NCBI GenBank assembly: GCA_016932035.1 | Contig: JAFGDR010000064.1 | Location: 1 to 50,478, forward strand | Origin: Candidatus Cloacimonadota bacterium | GTDB taxonomy: Bacteria > Cloacimonadota > Cloacimonadia > JGIOTU-2 | DNA length: 50,478 nt | Direction: 5' to 3' | Shown here: positions 17,031-26,677 of the stretch, piece after piece | How positions within the stretch are numbered: the stretch's first letter is position 1 | Layout: every line of letters starts with the position of its first letter | The notes under the pieces: model-generated | What the model was told of the DNA's origin: nothing | What the model saw: the letters and a program-made list of their open reading frames with translations, nothing else | Database searches by the model: none | Position numbers and translations under genes: made by a program

Positions 17031-17943
17031 ATTGTGAAAAGTCAATTCTGGTAGCTACAGGAATATGGTCCGAAATGTATCCCTCATATTCATTCCACCC
17101 ACCATCAAAAGCATCTTGCAACCGCAATGAACTTACATCCTGGATATGTGAAAATAATTCACTTGTTACAAGAATATGATCAATATGGCTATACCCATCT
17201 CCCCATGACCACCAATAGTTCGAACCAACTGCAATTCCCATATCTATAAATTCATACTCAAGATCATCTTCGATAAAATTCCAAAAAACATTCTGGCTTT
17301 GCGGATCGTTGATTTTATCGTTCAGATCTCCGAGTACAATAACGGCATCATTGGGATAAGTTCCTTCGATAAATACCTGTAAACTTTCACTGGCTGCTTG
17401 TCGCCTCTTTTCTTCATCCCATTCGTCTCCATCAAAGATCCCATTGCCACAGCATTTCAAATGGTTATTTATTACAACCACAGAATGTCCATTCCACGTA
17501 CACTCAATAATGAAGGGTGCTCGTGGAAAAGCATAAGAATCATTTTCGAAAATTTCATAACTGTTCTGAACTGATACTGTTGACATATTATATATGTAGG
17601 CGACAAGTAGGTCTTCAGCTCCATGTGCAGTCGTTGAACGCAGCCCATTCCATCCGAGAAGGCTATCCAACAAAAGCTGGAAATAGCTGTTTGATTCAAT
17701 TTCCTGGAGAGCTATCAGGTCAACCTTAAGTGATGTAATGATATCAACAATCAGAGAATTTGTCGTATGTCCTGACTTAGGATAATTTTCAATGTTCCAT
17801 GTCATGATATCAAAAGTGCCGTCTGTTCCATATGATACACTGTCAACTGAGGGATCTTCAGGCGTGGGATGATAGGTATTATTTTCTCCACATCCTATAA
17901 CAATAAGGAGTGAAACAATAGAAATAACAAAAATATTTTTCAT
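17029..17943 (-). CDS. Lipoprotein of the endonuclease/exonuclease/phosphatase family
   Basis: A 304-residue predicted lipoprotein (LLIVIGC lipobox, Cys near 18) with a full EEP hydrolase domain. Visible catalytic segments are MTWNIENY near residue 48, LIALQEIES (metal-binding Glu) near 76, NNHLKC near 158, VLGDLND near 199, SHIDHILV near 253 and SDHIPVATR near the end. Members cut DNA, RNA, sphingomyelin or phosphoinositides with divalent metal. A lipid-anchored extracytoplasmic copy suggests nucleic-acid scavenging or phosphodiester cleavage outside the cytoplasm, but the substrate cannot be read. It lies nine bases after the lptD stop on the same strand. Confidence 0.88.
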   Translation of the reverse strand: MKNIFVISIVSLLIVIGCGENNTYHPTPEDPSVDSVSYGTDGTFDIMTWNIENYPKSGHTTNSLIVDIITSLKVDLIALQEIESNSYFQLLLDSLLGWNGLRSTTAHGAEDLLVAYIYNMSTVSVQNSYEIFENDSYAFPRAPFIIECTWNGHSVVVINNHLKCCGNGIFDGDEWDEEKRRQAASESLQVFIEGTYPNDAVIVLGDLNDKINDPQSQNVFWNFIEDDLEYEFIDMGIAVGSNYWWSWGDGYSHIDHILVTSELFSHIQDVSSLRLQDAFDGGWNEYEGYISDHIPVATRIDFSQ

Positions 17944-17951
17944 AACAATTC

Positions 17952-20357
17952 CTAATAATATGATTTACTGTCTGTTTGAAGGAAACGCAGATCGGGTAGT
18001 TTCTTTGCCTGAATTTCAAGCCGGTATGACCAGTAATCTCCAGACTTATCCCAGCTGAATTTCAATTGCCAGCAATGAAGATTTCTATAGATGTTAATGC
18101 TTTGACTTATCAGCTCTTTTTCCTTGAAGTTATAATAATTTGAGTAGCCGATGCTCCAATTCTTTGTCAGGTTAACATGAAGATTATTGTGTAAGCTGGA
18201 GCTGTAATAACCTGTTTCTGTATTCTTGCTGTATGAAAACGATGAAGAGATATCCCATGGCTTGGTTTCACTCTTCCGAGAACCATTACAGCACTCTTCA
18301 TCAGAACTAATGCCTTTTATATTAAACGTCGGCTTCACAGGATAATAATTCAAATAATCTAAATTTCCTTTCAAAGATAATGTAGCAGAAAGTGAGTAAT
18401 TTGTCACTATCAATGTGTAGAAATCTTGAACTCCTTTGAAACTATTCGATATATTCAAAGTCGTTGGACCGAAGATCATATTAAAGGGCATCGTAGTAAT
18501 TGTATGGGATAATGTACTAAATCCCTTGGGCTTTTTTTGAAAGTCGTAACTTAAAGATGTTTTCCAGGTGAAAAGATCATTAAGTTTCTTTTCTTTTCCT
18601 TCTTTGTCTATAACTTTAGCTTGAAGTTTGTTTGTTAAACCAATGGAAATTTTTTCGGATCGTTTTGCTGTTGAGATCGATATTAAAGAAAAATTGTAAA
18701 AACGATCATTAGAAGAAAAATCAGGATGCATTGTATATGTTATACTCGGTGTTATGATATGACGAAGTGCTCTCAATCTTCCTTTTGGAAAAGTGAATAC
18801 GCCATAAATATCTGTAGTGAGTTTTGTTGTACTATTATAATCGTAACCTCTCACAAGTTTTTTGTTATTTTTGTCCTTATCTTCCAAAATTTCATTGTAG
18901 TTGAGTGATTGGGTGAAGTCGAAATATTTAAAGATATTATCTGTATAACTAAGAGAAAGCGAGTGCTTGATTCCCTCACGATGCTCTGAAATATAGTTAC
19001 CTAAAGAATCATAGGTATCCTTATATAACAGCTGGGCAATAGTAGGATGGTTTGTGTTCAACTCAGCATAATGAAGTAAAGTGCTGTTATATGAAAAATT
19101 CAGCTTGCGCAAGATCGATGATTCAGGGGCAGATTTATCAAATATTTTTGCAAGATTCATTTGGTAGAGACGGAAAGAGAGCGAGGGTAATTTAAGCGTC
19201 ATTTGGTCAGTTTGCTTCGGGTAAGTATATGCCCTGAAATCGCAGTATCCCGAAAGATTGAATTGCGTTCCTTTTGTCGAATAATAAACCTTCGAATAAT
19301 AAGTTTGATCGAGATCAACGAGATCTTTTTTGTAATCTAAGGTTGTGTTAAAATTATCTTTGTCTTTTCGATATGAATAGAAAATATAGGAATGAAGAGA
19401 TTGATCCATTCGTGTTTCCTGATCATCACTTGTTTTTCGAATATCTGCATCACTTACAAAATCTGCTTTAAGTTGGAGATCACTATATGGAGATAAAACA
19501 TGCTTATGATATGCATCGATCGACCAGCGCAGCCGGTAATCATCCTTCAATTGTTCATGATAATAAAGAAACCGCGAATCGATCCTGCCATCTAAAATAT
19601 ATCTTCTAATATATCGTGTTCTATATCTAAACTCAACCCCAGTGTATTCCATCAGGTCAAGTGAGAAGAGCATGTCTGCATAGTCACCAAGGGAAAGGAA
19701 ATATGCGATATCTTTCAGGAATTTTCCTTCTGTATTGTTCCAACCTGGTTCAGGAATAAGAAATCCAGATCGTCTTTCCTGGTTGATTGGAAATGTTGCA
19801 AAAGGAAGAACGAAAACTGGAAAATAATTTATATATAAAATAATTGGTTTGGCGACGATCTTCTCGTTGAGAAAAATTCTGAATTTCGGACTGAATATAA
19901 AGTACTGAGATTCATCTTCACATGTTGTGAATTTTGCGTTATCAACGTCGAGAACATCATCACCCACTTTTATCATCTTTGATCCTGCATAATACCCGTC
20001 TTCGAATTTAGTTCTTCCATCCAAAAGAAGACCTTGTTCGGAGTCTATGTTGTAGTAGATCGTTGAACCATAAATGGTTTGCTCGCCATCGTAGAGCTCT
20101 GATTCTCCATAGGAAAGGGCAATCTTCTTATCAAGATCGATAAGCATTGAATCTGAACTGATATGGGAATTGTGATAACGTATATAAGCTTTCTGAATAA
20201 GTTTGATCTGCTCTTTATCAATATGATATATGATCTTTTTTGCAGTATAATCAAGTGAATCAAGCTGTGTTGCTGTTGTATCGGGATTCTCTTGTGCACT
20301 TGAGATAACAGGCATCAAGATGAATATGAGCAAGAACAGACCCCACAGTTTTTTCAT
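17952..20357 (-). CDS. lptD: LPS-assembly outer-membrane protein
   Basis: About 801 residues from the ATG at 20355-20357, where a signal peptide starts (MKKLWGLFLLIFILMPVISSA). A longer reading adds 43 residues with no signal and overlaps the promoter region, so it is rejected. The N-terminal OstA/LptA-like beta-jellyroll is visible (YHNSHISSDSMLIDLDKKIA, GRTKFEDGYYAGSKM), with a Cys in TTCEDES. Then comes ILYINYFPVFVLPFATFPINQERRSGFLIPE-type sequence that marks the start of the LptD barrel, and a long strand-rich C-terminus ending at Tyr. With LptE it inserts LPS into the outer leaflet. LpxA, LpxC, LpxD and KdsD elsewhere in the window fit this. Confidence 0.88.
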   Translation of the reverse strand: MKKLWGLFLLIFILMPVISSAQENPDTTATQLDSLDYTAKKIIYHIDKEQIKLIQKAYIRYHNSHISSDSMLIDLDKKIALSYGESELYDGEQTIYGSTIYYNIDSEQGLLLDGRTKFEDGYYAGSKMIKVGDDVLDVDNAKFTTCEDESQYFIFSPKFRIFLNEKIVAKPIILYINYFPVFVLPFATFPINQERRSGFLIPEPGWNNTEGKFLKDIAYFLSLGDYADMLFSLDLMEYTGVEFRYRTRYIRRYILDGRIDSRFLYYHEQLKDDYRLRWSIDAYHKHVLSPYSDLQLKADFVSDADIRKTSDDQETRMDQSLHSYIFYSYRKDKDNFNTTLDYKKDLVDLDQTYYSKVYYSTKGTQFNLSGYCDFRAYTYPKQTDQMTLKLPSLSFRLYQMNLAKIFDKSAPESSILRKLNFSYNSTLLHYAELNTNHPTIAQLLYKDTYDSLGNYISEHREGIKHSLSLSYTDNIFKYFDFTQSLNYNEILEDKDKNNKKLVRGYDYNSTTKLTTDIYGVFTFPKGRLRALRHIITPSITYTMHPDFSSNDRFYNFSLISISTAKRSEKISIGLTNKLQAKVIDKEGKEKKLNDLFTWKTSLSYDFQKKPKGFSTLSHTITTMPFNMIFGPTTLNISNSFKGVQDFYTLIVTNYSLSATLSLKGNLDYLNYYPVKPTFNIKGISSDEECCNGSRKSETKPWDISSSFSYSKNTETGYYSSSLHNNLHVNLTKNWSIGYSNYYNFKEKELISQSINIYRNLHCWQLKFSWDKSGDYWSYRLEIQAKKLPDLRFLQTDSKSYY

Positions 20358-20420
20358 ATATTTCTTTCCCGATATTGTGCAATTGGTGTCAAGTATTCTC
20401 AAACATGAAAAATGAATACA

Positions 20421-20432
20421 TATAAGCTTATA
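20421..20432. promoter_or_regulatory. Palindrome in the lptD / GH13 divergent region
   Basis: A perfect 12-base palindrome, TATAAGCTTATA, sits just upstream of a TTGACA hexamer (20437-20442) that could drive the GH13 unit, with A-rich -10-like sequence at 20459-20464 (AAAAAT). It is placed where a regulator could act on both strands. Operator status is inference. Confidence 0.35.
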
Positions 20433-20514
20433 ACAGTTGACAACATAAATACTTAAATAAAAATGATTCAAAATTTTGAGATTCATCAGCCTTAAAAAAT
20501 AAATTGGAGATTCT

Positions 20515-23500
20515 ATGAAGGGTTTATCATTGAGTAAATCGATAAGAGGTCTTGTAAAAGAGATGCCGCATTTACAATCAATCGACCGTCTGACAACGAA
20601 TGATCTACCGATAATCCGATCTATTATTTATGAACAAAATCGCATAAAAAGCAAAGATGCCCCTTCTCAAAAATATTTAAAAACCGGTGAATTATTCAGC
20701 ATGATTCTGCTTGGAGATATTTATCAGAATATTTTTGAAAAACATCATGTAAAAAGAAGGAAACATACGCATTCTAAAACACATGAAATTGCTAAACAGA
20801 AATTTAAGTATTACCTCTTCTCAAAAAATCCGTCACTAGAAAAATACCTTCATTTATTTGTTGATGATGCAGGTAACTCCGATAAACGGGAAGGGGAGTT
20901 AGGACTAAGGGAAAACTTTTTTAAAGAAGAAGATAACGAGTTAATAGATTTTTTACTCAAACCCATAAAACTCAATCCGTATTCCCTGAAAAACCAGCTT
21001 GAATATATGTATGATAATTGGAAAGAATATCTTGGTGATGAAGAACTGCTTTTATTGAAAGCTCTGGACCTCCTCAAAGAAGAAGAGAAATGGGGACTTG
21101 CCGGTCCAGGAGAATTCGGTATAACAGCTTTTTTTTCAGAATGGAATGAACCCCAGAATTTTTCACCGGATAAAGACTGGATGCCCTCACTGGTACTTCT
21201 GGCAAAGAACATTTTTGTATGGCTTGATCAACTGACTGAACGATATAAACGTGAAATAAAAACACTAGATCAAATCCCAGATGAGGAGTTCGAACTCCTT
21301 GCGCAAAGTGGTTTTACGGGACTTTGGCTTATCGGTATATGGGAAAGAAGTAATGCGTCTAAAAGAATAAAGCATCTAACCGGAAATTTCGATGCACTTG
21401 CTTCGGCTTATTCATTGAAACGATACAATGTATCAGCTTCACTTGGAGGAGAAGAATCATTGCGGAGGATGACGGAAAAAGCTTGGAAATACGGCATAAG
21501 GATTGGATGTGACATGGTTCCAAACCACATGGCAATTGATTCCGATTGGGTATATGACCATCCCGAATGGTTCATCCAAACCGACAATTCACCCTTCCCG
21601 TCATACAGCTTCAGCGGTGAGAATTTATCTGATCATCCTGATGTAGAAATCTATATCGAAGATCATTATTACGACCACAAAGATGCTGCAGTCGTTTTCA
21701 AATATGTCGATCATCGTGATGGAAGAACACGATACATTTATCATGGTAACGATGGAACCTGCTTTCCATGGAATGATACAGCTCAATTAAACTACCTTTT
21801 ACCTCATGTACGTGAGGCAGTGATCAATGAAATAGTTCATATTGCTAAGAAATTTCCAATTATTCGATTTGATGCTGCCATGACACTATCAAAGAAACAT
21901 TTTCAAAGATTATGGTATCCTGAACCCGGGACAGGCGGGGACATTCCAAGCAGGTCTGAATTCAGCATGTCAAAGGAAGAATTCAATAAACGTATGCCTA
22001 AGGAATTTTGGAGAGAAGTTGTAGATAGAACAGCGTTCGAAGCACCGGATACACTCCTGCTTGCAGAGGCATTCTGGCTCATGGAAGGATATTTTGTACG
22101 GACACTTGGAATGCATAGGGTTTATAACAGTGCATTCATGAACATGATGAAAAATGAAGAGAACAGCAAATATCGTCAGTCTATTAAAAATGTACTGGAA
22201 TTTGATCCCCAGATACTCAAACGCTTTGTGAACTTCATGAGCAATCCGGACGAAGATACAGCGGTTGAGCAGTTTGGATTTGATGATAAGTATTTTGGAA
22301 CCTGTGTTTTGATGAGCACACTTCCTGGTCTTCCAATGTTTGCACATGGTCAGGTGCAGGGTTTTAGAGAACGTTACGGAATGGAATTTCATAAACCGAG
22401 ATGGAGTGAAAAGGAGAATATCGGATTGATTGAAAGGCATAAAAAAGAAATATTCCCACTCCTCCGCAGACGGCATTTCTTCTCAGATGTTAGAAATTTT
22501 TATTTATATGATTTTACAGCCAATAATGGTACGACCAATGAAAATGTATTCGTTTATTCAAATGAATATTATAATGTTAGAACACTGGTGATCTTCAATA
22601 ATAAATACGAAGAGACAACCGGTCATATCAAATGGTCTTATTTTGCTGAGAGAAACCAGAATGGTGAATCTGTTTGGAAAAAAAAATCAATCGCTGATAT
22701 TTTTTCGATACCTGATAATGGAAATACGTATGTTGTTTTTCGGGATGTGATAAAGGATTGGGAATATATTAGACATGCAAAAGATATATTGAATCATGGA
22801 CTCTTTCAGGAACTCAGTGCATTCGCGTATGCTGTCTTTTCTGACTTTCGTATTTACTATGATGAAGATGGGGTCTATTCAAAGATTGCTTCTACATTAG
22901 AAAATAGAGGTGTTCGAAATATCGAACAGGAAAGAAAGAAAATTACAAATAAAGAAATGTATGATGCCTTAGATTTACTGTTATCGGATGAGACTTTTCA
23001 ACAGATGTTCAATTTTTCGAGGGATGAATCGCTCATGGAGAACATTATGCTCAAGGTGCGCGCTTTCCTGCAAAGTATAGAACCAAAAGATGATGATCTG
23101 TATGATTTGAATATACTTATTCAATTATATGAAAAGGACATCCGGGAAACGATCTCTCTGTTCGAGGAGAGATTTACGATCAGTCATGACCAGTTCTATG
23201 TACTTTTTATATGGCTTATGCTGAGAAGAACTGGTATGACCTACAAGAAAAGTTCATATCCTCATTCTACAAAAGATTTTATCGAAGACTTTGATCTGGA
23301 GAATTTTCTGAGAGAAAAAATAAATGTGTATACCCAATCTGACCTTGGAAAATTTTATACAAAACTAATCAAAATCATTGCATCAGAGCATAAGTTGTGG
23401 AAATATTTTGAAACTGAAACTTGTTATGATTTTCTTAAACAGCTTTTTGATATAGAGGAGATTAAGGTACTTCTGGAATTCAATTGGTTTGACAATATTC

Positions 23501-23697
23501 TGTGGTTCAGAAAAGAAGCATTTGATGAGTTTTTCATCCTTCTTGAAATTACTCAGACTATTCGGCTTATTACCACTACGCAAGATATTGACAGAGAATT
23601 CCTGTTGGAAAAAAATCAGAATTGTTTCAATAAGATACGGAAAGCATATGCCTTTTCCGACTTTAAAGTGGAACAGTTATTAGAAGGTTTAAAATAG
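20515..23697 (+). CDS. GH13 alpha-amylase superfamily protein, very large
   Basis: A 1060-residue protein without a signal peptide, so probably cytosolic. The central part is a GH13 TIM barrel. Region I is GCDMVPNHMA (Asp333, Asn337, His338). Region II is IIRFDAAM (Arg451, nucleophile Asp453). Region III is LLLAEAFW (acid/base Glu518). Region IV reads FMSNPDEDTA (Asp579), where most members have Asn-His-Asp; Pro here replaces His. About 250 helical residues precede the barrel, and about 400 helical residues follow it with no domain I know. It may hydrolyse or transfer alpha-glucans such as glycogen; the subfamily cannot be named. The ATG follows GGAG. Its stop shares one base with the next gene's GTG start. 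Confidence 0.85.
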   Translation: MKGLSLSKSIRGLVKEMPHLQSIDRLTTNDLPIIRSIIYEQNRIKSKDAPSQKYLKTGELFSMILLGDIYQNIFEKHHVKRRKHTHSKTHEIAKQKFKYYLFSKNPSLEKYLHLFVDDAGNSDKREGELGLRENFFKEEDNELIDFLLKPIKLNPYSLKNQLEYMYDNWKEYLGDEELLLLKALDLLKEEEKWGLAGPGEFGITAFFSEWNEPQNFSPDKDWMPSLVLLAKNIFVWLDQLTERYKREIKTLDQIPDEEFELLAQSGFTGLWLIGIWERSNASKRIKHLTGNFDALASAYSLKRYNVSASLGGEESLRRMTEKAWKYGIRIGCDMVPNHMAIDSDWVYDHPEWFIQTDNSPFPSYSFSGENLSDHPDVEIYIEDHYYDHKDAAVVFKYVDHRDGRTRYIYHGNDGTCFPWNDTAQLNYLLPHVREAVINEIVHIAKKFPIIRFDAAMTLSKKHFQRLWYPEPGTGGDIPSRSEFSMSKEEFNKRMPKEFWREVVDRTAFEAPDTLLLAEAFWLMEGYFVRTLGMHRVYNSAFMNMMKNEENSKYRQSIKNVLEFDPQILKRFVNFMSNPDEDTAVEQFGFDDKYFGTCVLMSTLPGLPMFAHGQVQGFRERYGMEFHKPRWSEKENIGLIERHKKEIFPLLRRRHFFSDVRNFYLYDFTANNGTTNENVFVYSNEYYNVRTLVIFNNKYEETTGHIKWSYFAERNQNGESVWKKKSIADIFSIPDNGNTYVVFRDVIKDWEYIRHAKDILNHGLFQELSAFAYAVFSDFRIYYDEDGVYSKIASTLENRGVRNIEQERKKITNKEMYDALDLLLSDETFQQMFNFSRDESLMENIMLKVRAFLQSIEPKDDDLYDLNILIQLYEKDIRETISLFEERFTISHDQFYVLFIWLMLRRTGMTYKKSSYPHSTKDFIEDFDLENFLREKINVYTQSDLGKFYTKLIKIIASEHKLWKYFETETCYDFLKQLFDIEEIKVLLEFNWFDNILWFRKEAFDEFFILLEITQTIRLITTTQDIDREFLLEKNQNCFNKIRKAYAFSDFKVEQLLEGLK

Positions 23698-24920
23698 TGA
23701 AAAATTTTTTGTTAATCCTTTTCATTTCATTTATTGTGATAAGTTGCTCGACCAAGCAGAAGCGAGTGAACATTACAAGCAGTGATGAATTGGAAGAACT
23801 CTTTTCAGTCCCCCAACAGAATTTATTTGTAGAACTTGAACCTGGTGAATATTATCTTGAACCGGAATATTTCATTGATTCAACCTGCGGAAATTGTCAG
23901 GAAGCTAACCAGCAAGTTACAGCCACTAAAGGAATAACAATTTCGGGAGAAAATGTCACGATTTCCGGGCACAAAAATAATCCAGTAACTATCTATACGA
24001 ACGCAGGATATGGGTTATATGTCAGGGATCTTAAAAATGGAATAATCGAGAATTTGACCATCACAGGTACGCTTCGTGATACGTCACAAATGGCAACCGA
24101 TGCGGCGATTGTTGTATCGAACAGCATTGTGATCATAAGGAATAATATTATTCGTGATAATGTTGGAGATTCTCTAATGATTGCAAAACATATATCTGGC
24201 GTCATGGGGATTTGCGGTCGAGAGAATTCCTATATTAAGATTATTAATAATGAGATCATTGGGAATTCCTGGGATGGTATCGCTCTTTACCGAGATGCAC
24301 GAGCTGAGATTATTGGCAATAGAATAGATGGAATGGATAAAGCGACCGGACGTGTTCCAAAGGGAGGAAGAGGAGTTGCAATCGGTGTTACATGGAATGC
24401 AAGTGCTTCGATCAAATATAACTACATTACCCGATACTGGAAAGGAATTGGAATCTTCGTGGATGCGGATTGTCGCATAGAAAATAATATCATAGAAGAT
24501 ATGATTACCTGGGGAATAGCATTCTGGGATGCGGGAAAGGGTAAACCGAAAGCAATAATAAAAGATAATGTTGTATACGATGTTGGTGCATGTGGTATTT
24601 CTGTAACTAAGTCCGACGAAGAAACAGAATCAGGATCACTCACCGGAAATATTATTGTACGATCCGGTCAGGATGAAAGATATGATTCACCTGATTACTA
24701 TTGCTACCAGACATCTCTTGCAATGCATGCTCTACCCCAAAATTTTGAAATTAAAGAAAATCTCTTTTATGATAACAGGAGGGCATCAGATGATCTCCCT
24801 GATTATGACATACCAGAAGATCAATTCTTAAAGAAATTACAAAGACTAAAATCAGTTTTTTATCAAAATCCGTTTTTCATTCAATCTGGATTTTACCGAA
24901 GATTCTTTATCAATCAATGA
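23697..24920 (+). CDS. Right-handed beta-helix lipoprotein
   Basis: A 407-residue predicted lipoprotein starting at GTG, with lipobox FIVISC (Cys near 17). From about residue 80 it is made of repeating short strands of the parallel beta-helix kind, with N-N-I-I ladders such as IIRNNIIRDN, IKIINNEIIGNS, AEIIGNRIDG, IKYNYITRY, IENNIIEDM and IIKDNVVYDV. This architecture binds or cleaves polysaccharides in many families (pectate lyase-like, NosD-like). Catalytic residues cannot be assigned. The start G is the last base of the preceding TAG, and the stop overlaps the next gene by four bases, so it is coupled to both the GH13 protein and the methyltransferase. Confidence 0.82.
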   Translation: MKNFLLILFISFIVISCSTKQKRVNITSSDELEELFSVPQQNLFVELEPGEYYLEPEYFIDSTCGNCQEANQQVTATKGITISGENVTISGHKNNPVTIYTNAGYGLYVRDLKNGIIENLTITGTLRDTSQMATDAAIVVSNSIVIIRNNIIRDNVGDSLMIAKHISGVMGICGRENSYIKIINNEIIGNSWDGIALYRDARAEIIGNRIDGMDKATGRVPKGGRGVAIGVTWNASASIKYNYITRYWKGIGIFVDADCRIENNIIEDMITWGIAFWDAGKGKPKAIIKDNVVYDVGACGISVTKSDEETESGSLTGNIIVRSGQDERYDSPDYYCYQTSLAMHALPQNFEIKENLFYDNRRASDDLPDYDIPEDQFLKKLQRLKSVFYQNPFFIQSGFYRRFFINQ

Positions 24921-25525
24921 CCATCCAACAACTTGAAAGAAAAGCATTCTTTGAAGATCATGCTCATATCTGGGATGACATATGCAATCATGACGAACAA
25001 AAAATCGATGAGATCATGAATATTATCGATATTCAGCACGGTGACAATGTGCTTGATGTGGGCACCGGAACCGGTATTCTTATTCCGCATATTATGAAAA
25101 GAGTAACTCATAAAGGAAATATTATTGCGCTTGATTATTCAGAAAACATGATCAGGAAGGCTCAGGAAAAATATCCAGGCAGTGAATACTGTAATGTTAG
25201 TTTTATCATTGACGATTTTTTTGAACTGGAATTTGAAAACCGCTTCGATGCGGTCATTTGCTATTCTTGCTTTCCACATTTTGATGATAAACGGTCATTT
25301 TTTCATAAAGCTTTTGAAATATTGAATCAGAACGGTTATGTTTTGATCGCTCATTCGGAATCCAGAGAAAAAACTAATGCTATGCATGTTAGAAAACATC
25401 AAGCAGTTCGTGGTGACTATCTTCCATCTGCAGAAAAAATCATTACATTTGCAGAAGAGGTGGGATTTATCATAAAAGAAAAAATTGACGATGATGAACT
25501 GTTTTGCTTGCTGTTTGAAAAATGA
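24917..25525 (+). CDS. Class I SAM-dependent methyltransferase
   Basis: A 202-residue cytosolic Rossmann-fold methyltransferase. Motif I reads VLDVGTGTGILIPHI (about residues 44-58), the acidic residue ending strand 2 is in IIALDYSENMI, motif II/III is near FIIDDFFELEFENRFDAVICYSC, and a post-motif strand is GYVLIAHSES. The C-terminal segment EKTNAMHVRKHQAVRGDYLPS is distinctive but I cannot tie it to a substrate. Translation begins at ATGA, overlapping the beta-helix lipoprotein's stop. It closes a three-gene unit whose members live in different compartments. Small-molecule, cofactor or sugar methylation are all possible. Confidence 0.85.
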   Translation: MTIQQLERKAFFEDHAHIWDDICNHDEQKIDEIMNIIDIQHGDNVLDVGTGTGILIPHIMKRVTHKGNIIALDYSENMIRKAQEKYPGSEYCNVSFIIDDFFELEFENRFDAVICYSCFPHFDDKRSFFHKAFEILNQNGYVLIAHSESREKTNAMHVRKHQAVRGDYLPSAEKIITFAEEVGFIIKEKIDDDELFCLLFEK

Positions 25526-25550
25526 AATTAATATAAACTTATATATATTA

Positions 25551-25580
25551 TTGACAAAATATACAGAAGCTTGTGATTTG
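25551..25580 (+). promoter_or_regulatory. Probable promoter for the PEGA-like protein
   Basis: TTGACA at 25551-25556 is followed 17 bases later by TGATTTG (25574-25580), a poor sigma70 -10 box whose TTTG end resembles the Bacteroidota-type box. The gene start is 28 bases further and has a strong GGAG. Confidence 0.35.
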
Positions 25581-25607
25581 AAAACGTAAATTTGAAAGGA
25601 GTTTTTA

Positions 25608-26618
25608 ATGAAAAAAATCGGTAAGTTATTTTTGATTTTTTTGTTTTCTCTGATCTTAACGACCTCTCTCTATGCATTGAGGTTCGAGCTTGATGAGTTC
25701 AGAAAATTACCCGCTGATTTCAAAGCAGAAATGGAACCAATTACTGATATGGATATGAATTATTGTTCTGTTTTGAAAGTCGAGGTGGACCGACCCATCG
25801 ATATTTCGTTGAAACAGAAAGTATATAAAAAGGAAAATATCGATGAGGATGAGTTCTATTTCTATGTTTCCTCAGGGGAAGATGAAATAACATTTCAAGC
25901 ACCTCGTTTTGTTGCATTAAACGTTGAAGCTCCCAAGGGTGGATTGAAGATCGGAACAACCTATTATGTCCGGCTCTCAACCTACGAGGATGTTGATGTT
26001 ACCATTAATGTCGAGCCAAAAGATGCCCAGATCATGGTCAATGGTTTGGAATGGGAACAACCTCAGGGAAAGCTGATGCCCGATGAGTATGTATTATTTC
26101 TCGTTGCAGATGGATATGACGCAATCCTGGATACAGTCTTCGTGTCTCCTTCTAATACGGTTTTCAACTATGTAATGGTCGAAGAAAATGCTGCACCCGT
26201 CTTGCAGCAAGCGACTCTTGATATCCCTCAACCAGATGAAGATGATCCATTTACAATCGAGTTCAATGACTACAGAATACAAGTAACAGCTTGTGATTAT
26301 ACCCAGCAAACGCTTACGATAACGCTGATTGTTACCAATCTGATAGCAGAAAGAGAGCTTACGATCATACGAGGAAATACAAAGGCATATGATACTGAAG
26401 GTAATGAATATACCCCGATGACTTTGGAATTTGCGAACAAGAACAGGAACTGGAATCTGACTCACAACCTTGTGCAGGATGTGCCGACAAAAGCTCAGTT
26501 AATCTTCAAAGAAGTTATGAAACCGGTAAGTATGATCACGCTCCTTAATCTCGGACTCTGGGATGATCTTAATCGAGATTTCAAGATTTCTTATAAAAAT
26601 ATTCCTGTTACTCAATAA
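25608..26618 (+). CDS. Secreted PEGA-like domain protein
   Basis: A 336-residue protein with a signal peptide (MKKIGKLFLIFLFSLILTTSLYA). The middle has a PEGA-like beta module: VTINVEPKDAQIMVNGLEW, then GKLMPDEYVLFLVADGYDA at about residues 128-170. PEGA modules occur in surface and periplasmic proteins and may bind cell-wall polymers or proteins. The last 150 residues form a beta-rich domain (FNDYRIQVTACDYTQQTLTITLIVTN) that resembles a substrate-free Ig-like fold but is not assigned. A good SD (AAAGGAG) precedes it. It has its own promoter-like sequence and a terminator right after, so it is likely a single-gene transcript. Function unknown. Confidence 0.75.
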   Translation: MKKIGKLFLIFLFSLILTTSLYALRFELDEFRKLPADFKAEMEPITDMDMNYCSVLKVEVDRPIDISLKQKVYKKENIDEDEFYFYVSSGEDEITFQAPRFVALNVEAPKGGLKIGTTYYVRLSTYEDVDVTINVEPKDAQIMVNGLEWEQPQGKLMPDEYVLFLVADGYDAILDTVFVSPSNTVFNYVMVEENAAPVLQQATLDIPQPDEDDPFTIEFNDYRIQVTACDYTQQTLTITLIVTNLIAERELTIIRGNTKAYDTEGNEYTPMTLEFANKNRNWNLTHNLVQDVPTKAQLIFKEVMKPVSMITLLNLGLWDDLNRDFKISYKNIPVTQ

Positions 26619-26640
26619 AACAACTTAAAAGTAAAAATAT

Positions 26641-26669
26641 AAAAGAGGAAGCCTGGTCTTCCTCTTTTT
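26641..26669 (+). terminator. Intrinsic terminator between the PEGA-like gene and lolC
   Basis: The arm AAAAGAGGAAG (26641-26651) pairs with CTTCCTCTTTT (26658-26668) around a six-base loop, with the T run in the second arm. The lolC start codon is only nine bases past it, so the stem may also act as an attenuator for the lol genes. Confidence 0.85.
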
Positions 26670-26677
26670 AAGGCTTC

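Noticed and set aside
20358-20486. 43-residue N-terminal extension of LptD
   Set aside because: It would put a signal peptide in mid-protein and covers the promoter region; the ATG at 20357 starts a normal signal peptide.
21970-22476. 168-residue minus-strand open frame
   Set aside because: It is opposite the catalytic barrel of the GH13 protein and has no SD or family likeness.
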